A stretch of DNA of 13,338 nucleotides. Source: Candidatus Saccharimonadota bacterium (lineage in GTDB: Bacteria > Patescibacteriota > Saccharimonadia > Saccharimonadales > UBA4665). Numbering within the stretch: the stretch's first letter is position 1; every line of letters begins with the position of its first letter. The stretch is taken from the NCBI GenBank assembly GCA_028289265.1, contig JAQGGU010000017.1, positions 1-13,338 on the forward strand, in the 5' to 3' direction. Positions 6,026 to 12,599 of this stretch are shown here, piece by piece. Made by a program: the position numbers and the translations under genes. Below the pieces are notes generated by a model, which was not told where the DNA came from, searched no databases, and saw only the letters and a program-made list of their open reading frames with translations.

Positions 6026-6883
6026 ATGGACAAAGTCAAAACATTTACCCGTAAAATTGATGCCTTCCAACGTTCGCACACAGCGTTAGCTTTCCCAGTA
6101 GCCGTAGTGAAACGTTACGGTGACGAGGAGGCCGGCAAGCAAGCTGCGCTCGTTACTTACTATGCATTTCTATCAGTATTCCCATTGCTTTTGATCTTCA
6201 TTACCGTGCTTGGTATTGTCGTTTCCAGCAATCCTGAACTTGAGGCTCGCATCACAGAAAACGTCTTCCACCTATTTCCTGCACTTAGCCGTGACCTCCA
6301 GGATAATGTACATACCCTGAAAAGTAGTGGACCAGCGCTGGCACTACAAGCGCTTGTACTACTGTATGGTGCGCGCGGACTTGCTAGTATACTGCAAGAT
6401 ACGTTTAATAATCTTTGGCATATCGCTAAAGAGCACCGTCCCGGCATACTTGGCGACTATGCTCGTAGCTTCGGGATGATGATCGCCGTAGGACTGGGCA
6501 TGATTCTCGGATCGGTCCTCAGCTTTGTACTGACTAGCGTTATACACCTGGGAATTATCGGGGTTATATTCATCAATCTAGTTAACGTTGCTGTAACTTT
6601 CGGACTCATACTCCTGGTTTTTAGGCTGGGGACGTCAAATAAGATCAGCCTAAAGAAACTGATACTGGGCGCGGGTATCGCTACCATCGGTCTGATAATA
6701 GTCCAAATTCTCGGAGGCTACATCATGTCCGAGCACTTACCTAAACTTGAAGGCTCATACGGCTCATTTGCCATCACGCTCGGTCTGCTATTTTGGATAT
6801 ATCTACAAGCACAAGTCCTCCTATACGCCATAGTAACTACAGTCGTACGCACTGAAAAAGATTGGCCTAAGAAGCTTTTTTAG
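6026..6883 (+). CDS. YihY/BrkB family inner-membrane protein
   Basis: The product has 285 residues, the usual size for the YihY/virulence factor BrkB family, polytopic proteins of uncertain function (once misnamed RNase BN). Six hydrophobic segments lie at about 41-67, 103-120, 149-170, 173-199, 211-233 and 247-272. Family hallmarks seen are AALVTYYAFLSVFPLLL near the start, a central ILQDTFNNLWH, and YGSFAITLGLLFWIYLQAQ near the end, followed by a short basic tail (TEKDWPKKLF). No SD precedes the ATG; TATAAA at 6017-6022 (or TAATCT at 6011-6016) lies a few bases upstream. It may be translated from a leaderless mRNA or from a transcript of the gene 27 bases upstream. Its last 17 bases overlap the end of mscL on the other strand. 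Confidence 0.9.
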   Translation: MDKVKTFTRKIDAFQRSHTALAFPVAVVKRYGDEEAGKQAALVTYYAFLSVFPLLLIFITVLGIVVSSNPELEARITENVFHLFPALSRDLQDNVHTLKSSGPALALQALVLLYGARGLASILQDTFNNLWHIAKEHRPGILGDYARSFGMMIAVGLGMILGSVLSFVLTSVIHLGIIGVIFINLVNVAVTFGLILLVFRLGTSNKISLKKLILGAGIATIGLIIVQILGGYIMSEHLPKLEGSYGSFAITLGLLFWIYLQAQVLLYAIVTTVVRTEKDWPKKLF

Positions 6884-7292
6884 CAGTAGGCTGCACCTTT
6901 GTCGTGCAATACATACAGCGCGTAGCAGCAATAGGAATTTCGCCCAAACATTCAGGGCACTTATGAGTTGTGGGGTCGGGCGTTGGCTTCTTTTTACGCG
7001 CCAGTTCCATAAGTCGATTCAAGGGCTGTACTACCAGGAAGAATACCACCGCGGCAGTCAGTAAAAAGGTAATGAGGGTATTCAGGAAGTCGCCGTACGG
7101 GAATGCTACTCCGTTGAGCTCAAATGCATACTTTGAAAACTCACGGTCGCCTTGGACGGCCGCAATAAGAGGCGTCAAAAAGTCCTTAACAAAAGCAGTC
7201 ACTACGCTAGTAAATGCAGCACCAATAACTACCGCAACCGCCAAGTCGACAACATTACCGCGCAGGATGAATTTCTTAAACTCCTGTAACAT
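6867..7292 (-). CDS. mscL: Large-conductance mechanosensitive channel MscL with C-terminal zinc ribbon
   Basis: MscL forms a homopentameric membrane pore that opens under membrane tension and releases solutes on hypo-osmotic shock. The 141-residue product opens with MLQEFKKFILRGNVVDLAVA, the classical N-terminal helix and TM1 (about 15-43); TM2 is at about 68-90 (NTLITFLLTAAVVFFLVV). Instead of a plain cytoplasmic helix the C-terminus has two CxxC pairs (Cys112/115 and 126/129), a zinc-ribbon tail found in a subset of MscL proteins. AAGGAG lies eight bases before the ATG. A possible promoter (TTGAAA, 17 bases, AATAGT) overlaps the 3' end of the upstream flippase-like gene. Its end overlaps the converging YihY-family gene by 17 bp. 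Confidence 0.95.
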   Translation of the reverse strand: MLQEFKKFILRGNVVDLAVAVVIGAAFTSVVTAFVKDFLTPLIAAVQGDREFSKYAFELNGVAFPYGDFLNTLITFLLTAAVVFFLVVQPLNRLMELARKKKPTPDPTTHKCPECLGEIPIAATRCMYCTTKVQPTAKKAS

Positions 7293-7317
7293 ACTCGTTT
7301 CTCCTTATTACAAAGCC

Positions 7318-7346
7318 ACTATTTTACTACAAATAGCGTTTTTCAA
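7318..7346 (-). promoter_or_regulatory. Candidate mscL promoter
   Basis: On the minus strand TTGAAA (7346-7341) and AATAGT (7323-7318) are separated by 17 bases. Transcription would start near 7311 and give a leader of about 18 bases containing AAGGAG. The -35 lies inside the last codons of the upstream gene. Confidence 0.45.
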
Positions 7347-8295
7347 CTACGCGAAGCGCCAGATAGCCAGGCACAAGCGGCAGCCAGTACGTCAATCCGC
7401 GATAGACAAGTGCCGCCGCCACGGCTATGCCGGATGTGACGTCAAATGCAAGCAATATCGCGACAATACCTGCCTCGGCACCACCTAGTCCGCCCGGGGT
7501 CGGAATAGCCGCTCCCGCGAGCGCACCGCTTGATATAGCGAGCAGGCTTACCGGCCACGGTAGCTCCACGCCGACTGCTAGCAGTACGGCATACATTGCG
7601 GTTGCGTGCAGTGCAGTTAGCGCACACGAACTAAGTAAAGCCGCAGAGGTTCGACGCGGACGGCGGGCTGACAGTAGAATATATTGCCACATTTGACGTA
7701 AGGATCGCACCATTAGTCCGGTTATAGCTTGATGGGCGCGAATATAGAGTATAAGTGCTACCAGCATCACGCTACCCAGCGCGTATATCTGCCAGGCAAC
7801 ACTTAGTTTAGGCAGGGCAGGGAATGTGGCAGGGAAGAACGCCCCCACACCTAGGATAAGCAACACGTTACCTACAAGGCCCAGAAGGTTATTAGTAGCA
7901 ACGATAGTCATGGCTTCAGGCAGGGAATGACCGCATTTTTTCAAATAATAAGCGTTGATGCCAAGTCCGCCCAGACCGCCGGGCAATAATCTGTTTACCA
8001 GACCTCCTGATATCTGCACGAGCAATGTAGGGCCAAATCGCAGCCGCCGTACGGCGAGCAGTATGTATGTCATCGCGGCCAATACGTAGCTTAAAGCGAC
8101 TGTGACCGCCGCTACAGCCAGTAAGAGCGGATCGGCTGATCGAATAGCGTCCATACTTAGACGCAGTCCCCCGATACCTATCGCAACGACATAGAGTATT
8201 ATGCCGAGTAGTAGCAACTGTACCACCGTTCGACGCTTGAGAAGCTTGGCGTACGACCGGGGATGACGTTTTGGCCGATTTGAAGAGTTTAGCAT
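7327..8295 (-). CDS. Flippase-like membrane protein (LPG synthase TM / UPF0104 family), paralogue 1
   Basis: The protein has 322 residues with about eight transmembrane segments. It belongs to the lysylphosphatidylglycerol synthase transmembrane (UPF0104) family, whose members are linked to movement or modification of lipid-linked molecules. Visible hallmarks are NRLLPGGLGGLGINAYYL (101-118), PTPGGLGGAEAG (265-276) and YRGLTYWLPL (288-297). There is no C-terminal aminoacyl-transfer domain, so it is not a complete MprF. I chose the ATG at 8295 rather than a TTG 57 bases further upstream: TATACT (complement of 8305-8310) lies nine bases before this ATG, so the TTG would lie upstream of transcription, and the extra residues are not hydrophobic. 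It is divergent from the GT2 gene, with mscL following 34 bases downstream. Confidence 0.85.
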   Translation of the reverse strand: MLNSSNRPKRHPRSYAKLLKRRTVVQLLLLGIILYVVAIGIGGLRLSMDAIRSADPLLLAVAAVTVALSYVLAAMTYILLAVRRLRFGPTLLVQISGGLVNRLLPGGLGGLGINAYYLKKCGHSLPEAMTIVATNNLLGLVGNVLLILGVGAFFPATFPALPKLSVAWQIYALGSVMLVALILYIRAHQAITGLMVRSLRQMWQYILLSARRPRRTSAALLSSCALTALHATAMYAVLLAVGVELPWPVSLLAISSGALAGAAIPTPGGLGGAEAGIVAILLAFDVTSGIAVAAALVYRGLTYWLPLVPGYLALRVVEKRYL

Positions 8296-8304
8296 ATGAC
8301 TTAT

Positions 8305-8310
8305 AGTATA
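8305..8310 (-). promoter_or_regulatory. TATACT -10 box for the 8295 gene
   Basis: TATACT on the minus strand ends nine bases before the ATG at 8295. Transcription would begin within about three bases of the start codon, with no room for an SD. It forms a divergent pair with the TATACT at 8371. Confidence 0.5.
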
Positions 8311-8370
8311 CGTGCTTATGCTTTCCGCGCCACACAAGTTGTCCGTAAGCAATTCTTAAGGTAGGTGAGG

Positions 8371-8376
8371 TATACT
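8371..8376 (+). promoter_or_regulatory. TATACT -10 box for the GT2 gene
   Basis: The -10-like TATACT predicts a transcript start near 8383. That lies downstream of the ATG at 8380 and leaves a leader of about 18 bases before the ATG at 8401, with AGGA at 8392-8395. This helps decide the start of the glycosyltransferase. Confidence 0.5.
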
Positions 8377-8400
8377 GATATGGATAATAGTAGGAAAATT

Positions 8401-9348
8401 ATGAAACTAGTTGTTCAGATCCCATGTCTCAATGAAGAGGCCACATTGCCGCTTGTACTTGCAACCATTCCAGAAAAAATTCCAAATGTAGACGAAATTG
8501 TCATTGTAGTAATCGACGATGGCTCGACCGACAAAACCATTGAAGTCGCCAAGAAATTAGGCGTTAAGCATTTTGTCCACCACTCCAAGACACAATACCT
8601 GGCACGCTCATTCCATGATGGCGTAAATTACGCGCTTAAGATTGGTGCTGACATCGTGGTAAATACGGATGGCGACAATCAATACCCCCAGGAGCGTATC
8701 GGTGATCTCGTACAGCCAATCATTGAGGGCAAAGCCGATATTGTTATTGCTGATCGTCAGACCCAAAAGATTGCTGAATTTTCTGGCACCAAAAAGTTTT
8801 TACAGCGTTTTGGTAGTGCGGTCGTGAACAAAGCAGCCGGAACTAATTTGCCGGATGCAGTCAGCGGCTTTCGTGCCTACTCGCGCGAATCGCTGATGCG
8901 CATAAATACGGTGACCCGTTTTAGCTACACGACTGAAACAATAATTCAGGCCGGACAGAAGCACCTCGCTATCGCTAGTTTACCTATCGTAACCAATGCT
9001 AAAACTCGGGAATCTCGACTATTCAAATCAATTCAACAAATGGTCTTTAAACAAGGCGTCACCATTATCCGGGCTTTCATTATGTATCGACCGCATATTG
9101 TCTTCGGCACCCTTGGCTATATTTTATTAGCACTAGGACTGGTGCCTTTCATTCGTTACCTATACTTTGTCCTCGTGGACCACGCCGGGGGCGGCCACCT
9201 ACAATCACTCGTTCTCGGTTCAGTTCTGCTCACGGGTGCGTTTATGTGTCTCGTCATGAATATTATTGCCGACCTTATACGTATCAATCGTATTCTTATA
9301 GAAGACAATCTCGAACACTCCAAGCGCATGCGCTTCGACAACAAGTAA
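8401..9348 (+). CDS. GT2 family glycosyltransferase, polyprenyl-phosphate (DPM1/GtrB) type
   Basis: This enzyme probably transfers a sugar from a nucleotide donor to a lipid phosphate carrier at the inner face of the membrane. The 315-residue protein starts MKLVVQIPCLNEEATLP, as GT-A fold family 2 enzymes do. It has DDGSTD at 39-44 (nucleotide binding), a metal-binding DGD at 90-92 within NTDGDNQYP, and VSGFRAYSRESL (154-165), typical of dolichol-phosphate mannosyltransferase-like enzymes. Two C-terminal hydrophobic helices lie at about 225-250 and 270-292, then a basic tail. The longer GTG start at 8365 and the ATG at 8380 are less likely, given the -10 at 8371 and the family's usual first residues. 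The donor sugar cannot be read from the sequence. The divergent neighbour is a flippase-like protein; the convergent neighbour seven bases away is a GT-C-like protein. Confidence 0.9.
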   Translation: MKLVVQIPCLNEEATLPLVLATIPEKIPNVDEIVIVVIDDGSTDKTIEVAKKLGVKHFVHHSKTQYLARSFHDGVNYALKIGADIVVNTDGDNQYPQERIGDLVQPIIEGKADIVIADRQTQKIAEFSGTKKFLQRFGSAVVNKAAGTNLPDAVSGFRAYSRESLMRINTVTRFSYTTETIIQAGQKHLAIASLPIVTNAKTRESRLFKSIQQMVFKQGVTIIRAFIMYRPHIVFGTLGYILLALGLVPFIRYLYFVLVDHAGGGHLQSLVLGSVLLTGAFMCLVMNIIADLIRINRILIEDNLEHSKRMRFDNK

Positions 9349-9355
9349 GTAGCAG

Positions 9356-10906
9356 CTACGGAATAATGACGCGGTGCAGAACGCCTTGCACCATATGGTT
9401 GATCTGATACGCCGGTGACGACGTATCACTCGACCAGTACCAACGCGGCTCGCTCCGGTACAGCCACGCTATAAGCCCCACACCATGAACAAGCAAGACA
9501 AGGGTTATGACAACAAGCCACGTTTTTGCTTCCGGCCGTCGCCACTTATCTATTGCCCAGGCAAAGGGAAGCGCCAACGCGGCATACAAAATAGGATAGA
9601 CGGGCACAAGGTATCGACCGTGAATAGCCATTGCCTCACCGGTATGCAGGTACATCGAGAGGTTCTTTATGAATAGCACAGCCGTATAAAAAGCGATAGC
9701 GAGCAGTAGAAGACGGAGATACGTAAGCCGCCACAGCCGCTGTATATAATATACAGCCAGACCAGCGCCCGTGATGACGATCGTCCAGGCGGTATAGTTC
9801 GCGACCGTCAGCGGCGGCGCTGGAATATACTCTACTGTTCCATTTGGTATGAAGCGGCTTGAAATCACGAACATAGTTTCAAAGACCATGCGGTGCACCC
9901 ACACGAACGGATAGACGATCAAGCCCCACGTAGAAGGCTTTGGTTGACTCTGAGCGTATAAGTGATCGCGAGCCCAAGGAGAATACGACTGGCATTGTTC
10001 GATAGTCAGTACCTTGGCACAGTCTGGGACAGGACCGTGATACGCGGCAAGATTAACCGCGTAGCGCTCCGCGAATAACCCGCCGAACCCGAGAAGCAGC
10101 ACGGTAAAACCAATTATCACGCTTCTGCGAGGCCATGCCAGAGCGTTCAACAGAGTTATTTCATGCTTGCGAATCTGTCTGACAGTTACAGTAGCCAGTA
10201 TTACTGCTAACGCCAGAGAAAGTGGGGTGGAAGTGTACTTAACGACAGCCGTGAACAATATATAGAAGACGATGAGCAGTAACGATGTAACATCAATTAC
10301 TCCCGTACTATATAGGCGCCGCATATAACGTATGGCGTACAGAAAGAGCAGGGCAGTCAACATAAATATAAGATTGTCGTAATTTATCTGTGCTGCCAAC
10401 AACGGTACTACAGGGGTCAAGACAAAGAATAGTAGTACTACATGCATCAAACGCCGTGAAATGCCTAATTCAAGAAGTACCTTTCGATACACCAAAAGCC
10501 CACCTACGAACATCCCTATATTCAGCAATCGCAGCACAATAACCTGCACTGCCAAGCTGTCAGTAATGCCGGCAACCACTTGGTACGGTAGGCTCAATAA
10601 ATAGTGAAAAAGGTAGGACGGGTCGCGCGACACCGCTCCATAGACCTCGGCGCCAGCCGGATGTGCGGTAAAAAAGGGCAGCCACTGCTGGGCATGTAAT
10701 TGTATAAGCCCAAAATGATAATTCTCATCGAACGCCTGGGGATAGACAGCTGAAAGCGCTATCCATAAGCTTTGGAAAACAAGCAATCCTAGAATGACAT
10801 AAAAAAAAGGCCGGGCGTCTAACCAGCTATACACTGTGCGCTGTATTTTTTGTAATAATACATTTTTCTTAAGCCGGCCGACTGATGCTGACATCTTGTG
10901 AAACAT
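9356..10906 (-). CDS. Polytopic GT-C-like membrane glycosyltransferase (DUF2142-like)
   Basis: The 516-residue integral membrane protein has about 11-13 hydrophobic segments. After the first helix comes QAFDENYHFG (about 58-66); an acidic pair in the first outward loop is the usual metal/donor site of GT-C fold enzymes, which use lipid-phosphate sugars. LLAAQINYDNLIFMLTALLF in the middle and IHGRYLVPVYPILYAALALP near the end resemble DUF2142-like predicted membrane glycosyltransferases. The substrate is unknown; a natural partner would be the adjacent GT2 enzyme, which could supply the lipid-linked sugar. TATACT (complement of 10913-10918) lies exactly six bases before the ATG and no SD is present, so the mRNA is probably leaderless; an alternative ATG is at codon 5. 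It shares a short divergent promoter region with the second flippase-like gene. Confidence 0.75.
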   Translation of the reverse strand: MFHKMSASVGRLKKNVLLQKIQRTVYSWLDARPFFYVILGLLVFQSLWIALSAVYPQAFDENYHFGLIQLHAQQWLPFFTAHPAGAEVYGAVSRDPSYLFHYLLSLPYQVVAGITDSLAVQVIVLRLLNIGMFVGGLLVYRKVLLELGISRRLMHVVLLFFVLTPVVPLLAAQINYDNLIFMLTALLFLYAIRYMRRLYSTGVIDVTSLLLIVFYILFTAVVKYTSTPLSLALAVILATVTVRQIRKHEITLLNALAWPRRSVIIGFTVLLLGFGGLFAERYAVNLAAYHGPVPDCAKVLTIEQCQSYSPWARDHLYAQSQPKPSTWGLIVYPFVWVHRMVFETMFVISSRFIPNGTVEYIPAPPLTVANYTAWTIVITGAGLAVYYIQRLWRLTYLRLLLLAIAFYTAVLFIKNLSMYLHTGEAMAIHGRYLVPVYPILYAALALPFAWAIDKWRRPEAKTWLVVITLVLLVHGVGLIAWLYRSEPRWYWSSDTSSPAYQINHMVQGVLHRVIIP

Positions 10907-10912
10907 TATAAC

Positions 10913-10918
10913 AGTATA
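10913..10918 (-). promoter_or_regulatory. TATACT -10 box abutting the 10906 start
   Basis: TATACT on the minus strand is followed by GTTATA and then ATG, so the expected transcription start coincides with the A of the start codon. No SD is present. This is the clearest leaderless arrangement in the window. Confidence 0.55.
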
Positions 10919-10940
10919 GTGCGGCTCACTGAGCCAAAGC

Positions 10941-10969
10941 TTAAACCATTTAGCTGAATAGAGTACAAT
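10941..10969 (+). promoter_or_regulatory. Promoter abutting the 10976 start
   Basis: TACAAT (10964-10969) is six bases before the ATG at 10976. TTAAAC (10941-10946) lies 17 bases further upstream as a weak -35. There is no SD between them and the ATG, so a leaderless mRNA is likely. Confidence 0.5.
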
Positions 10970-10975
10970 GTCCGT

Positions 10976-11854
10976 ATGTCAAAGAAAACGCTTCGCACTA
11001 TGATTGCCGTCTTTGTGCTCGTAGCAACCATCATTGCTTTCACTGTATATTTCATTAAGCATCCGGAGATCATTACCACACTTCAGGCGGTTTCTCTCCT
11101 TACTATCACTAAATTATTTGTACTTTACTGCGTATTCATTGCCACGCTCGTCTGGATTCAAAGGGCGACATTGTCACTCTGCGAACTCACCCTTGGCCGC
11201 AAAGAAAGTGCACTGCTTGTTATGTACTCATCAATCATTAACTTTTTCGGGCCCCTACAGAGTGGTCCGGGCTTCCGGGCAGCGTATTTGAAAAAGAAAC
11301 ATAACGTCAGTCTCAAAAAGTACACTTTAGCGACACTCGTCTATTACGGGCTGTACGCGCTTTTCAGTGGACTACTCCTTTTGTCGTTTTTTGTTGGCTG
11401 GTGGATCGGGGCAGTCTGCATACTTGCCCTCGCGGCCACGCCGATCATGCTTCGCCTAAAAAAGTTTAAAAGCCTTAAACTGCGCGGTGTATTGAGTCTC
11501 GCCCTAGCCACGCTAGCGCAAGTGGTCGTGCTGACAGTTATTTATTTCGTTGAGTTATACAGCCTGCTGCCACAAGTCAGTTATCTACAAAGCCTGGCAT
11601 ACACAGGAGCTGCTAACTTCGCATTATTTGTGTCTCTGACGCCTGGAGCAATAGGATTCCGTGAATCATTCTTGCTGTTTTCACAAAAACTCCATGACAT
11701 TGGTGTCGACACTATTGCTGCGGCAAGTGTTATTGACCGTAGTATCTATATCGTATTCTTGCTTATAATGGCAGCCGGTATTTTTGGATTGCATGCCAAT
11801 GACTATTTCAAGACGAATCGCACTGAAAGCGACAAGCAAGAATCTAAGGCATAG
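10976..11854 (+). CDS. Flippase-like membrane protein (LPG synthase TM / UPF0104 family), paralogue 2
   Basis: The product has 292 residues and about seven to eight hydrophobic segments. It belongs to the same broad family as the 7327-8295 gene but is strongly diverged. Conserved points are NFFGPLQSGPGFRAAYL (89-105), aligning in role with NRLLPGG.G of paralogue 1, and LTPGAIGFRES (221-231), the counterpart of TPGGLGG.E. The tail is hydrophilic and charged (NRTESDKQESKA). Members are thought to act on lipid-linked substrates; no catalytic aminoacyltransferase domain is attached. It is divergent from the GT-C-like gene with only 69 bases between starts, and precedes the two-component genes by 61 bases on the same strand. 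Its ATG is preceded by a -10-like TACAAT and no SD. Confidence 0.8.
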   Translation: MSKKTLRTMIAVFVLVATIIAFTVYFIKHPEIITTLQAVSLLTITKLFVLYCVFIATLVWIQRATLSLCELTLGRKESALLVMYSSIINFFGPLQSGPGFRAAYLKKKHNVSLKKYTLATLVYYGLYALFSGLLLLSFFVGWWIGAVCILALAATPIMLRLKKFKSLKLRGVLSLALATLAQVVVLTVIYFVELYSLLPQVSYLQSLAYTGAANFALFVSLTPGAIGFRESFLLFSQKLHDIGVDTIAAASVIDRSIYIVFLLIMAAGIFGLHANDYFKTNRTESDKQESKA

Positions 11855-11874
11855 TTCCTGCAACAGTGGAACTA
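11852..11874 (+). terminator. 7-bp hairpin overlapping the stop of the 10976 gene
   Basis: TAGTTCC (11852-11858) pairs with GGAACTA (11868-11874) around a 9-base loop and includes the TAG stop. No T tract follows, so it may be only a weak terminator or mRNA 3' structure. Confidence 0.35.
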
Positions 11875-11898
11875 CAGTACATTCTCAACCAAAAGACT

Positions 11899-11904
11899 TA
11901 TACT
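11899..11904 (+). promoter_or_regulatory. TATACT -10 box for the two-component operon
   Basis: TATACT lies 11 bases before the response-regulator ATG. The intervening bases contain AAAGG (11905-11909), but transcription should start near 11911, so the mRNA leader would be very short and that SD-like run may not be transcribed. Confidence 0.45.
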
Positions 11905-11915
11905 AAAGGTACTAT

Positions 11916-12596
11916 ATGCGCATACTTGTTATAGAAGATGAAGTCAAAATCGCATCCGCAATCAAGCGCGGACTAGCCCTGCATGGTCATGCAGTCGATA
12001 CCGTACATGATGCCGACACCGGTTACTCCTACGCCGTAGATCCGGACTATGACCTTATTATCCTGGATCGTATGCTTCCTGGAAGCATAGATGGCACCGA
12101 ACTCTGCCAGAAGATTCGAGACGAAGGAGTACACACGCCAGTCCTAATGTTAACCGCACGCGGCACCATAGGTGACAAGGTGGAAGGTCTCAATAGTGGG
12201 GCGGATGATTATTTAGTGAAACCGTTTTCATTTGATGAGCTGACCGCACGAGTGCGCGCACTTCTAAGGCGCCCAAAGGCCACTACTGGGACAATACTCA
12301 AAACAGGAACCCTTGAACTAGACCCTGTTGGTTATACCGTCACACGAAACGGGACAGCTATAAAGCTTTCTCACAAAGAATTTCAGGTCCTTGAGTACCT
12401 GATGCACCATGCAGGACAGATTATTCCTAAAGAGACCCTTATAGCTCATGTCTGGAATGAAGAGGCCGACGTATTGCCCAATACCGTAGAGGTATATATA
12501 GGATATCTACGCGCCAAAATTGATCGGCCTTTCGCGGACGAAAAACCTTTGATTCATACTGCCCGCGGATTTGGTTATCGGTTAGGGGAAAAATAA
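11916..12596 (+). CDS. OmpR/PhoB-family response regulator
   Basis: The DNA-binding output protein of a two-component system has 226 residues, the normal length. Its receiver domain (1-118) has the acidic pair Glu7-Asp8, the phospho-acceptor Asp51 in LIILDRMLPG, the switch Thr80 in LMLTARG and Lys102 in LVKPFSFDEL. A winged-helix domain (about 128-224) follows, with LSHKEFQVLEYLMHHAG, a recognition-helix segment NTVEVYIGYLRAKID, and the closing TARGFGYRL. All key residues are present, so it should be functional. It is followed after three bases by the histidine kinase on the same strand, forming an operon. Its targets are unknown; nearby envelope genes are candidates only because of proximity. 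Confidence 0.95.
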   Translation: MRILVIEDEVKIASAIKRGLALHGHAVDTVHDADTGYSYAVDPDYDLIILDRMLPGSIDGTELCQKIRDEGVHTPVLMLTARGTIGDKVEGLNSGADDYLVKPFSFDELTARVRALLRRPKATTGTILKTGTLELDPVGYTVTRNGTAIKLSHKEFQVLEYLMHHAGQIIPKETLIAHVWNEEADVLPNTVEVYIGYLRAKIDRPFADEKPLIHTARGFGYRLGEK

Positions 12597-12599
12597 GTA

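Noticed and set aside
8296..8352. TTG start extending the flippase-like protein by 19 residues
   Set aside because: The predicted transcription start (TATACT at 8305-8310) lies downstream of the TTG, and the added residues do not look like family sequence.
8365..8400. GTG (8365) or ATG (8380) as the start of the GT2 enzyme
   Set aside because: Both precede the transcription start expected from TATACT at 8371-8376. The family normally begins with the strand MKLVVQIP, which starts at 8401.
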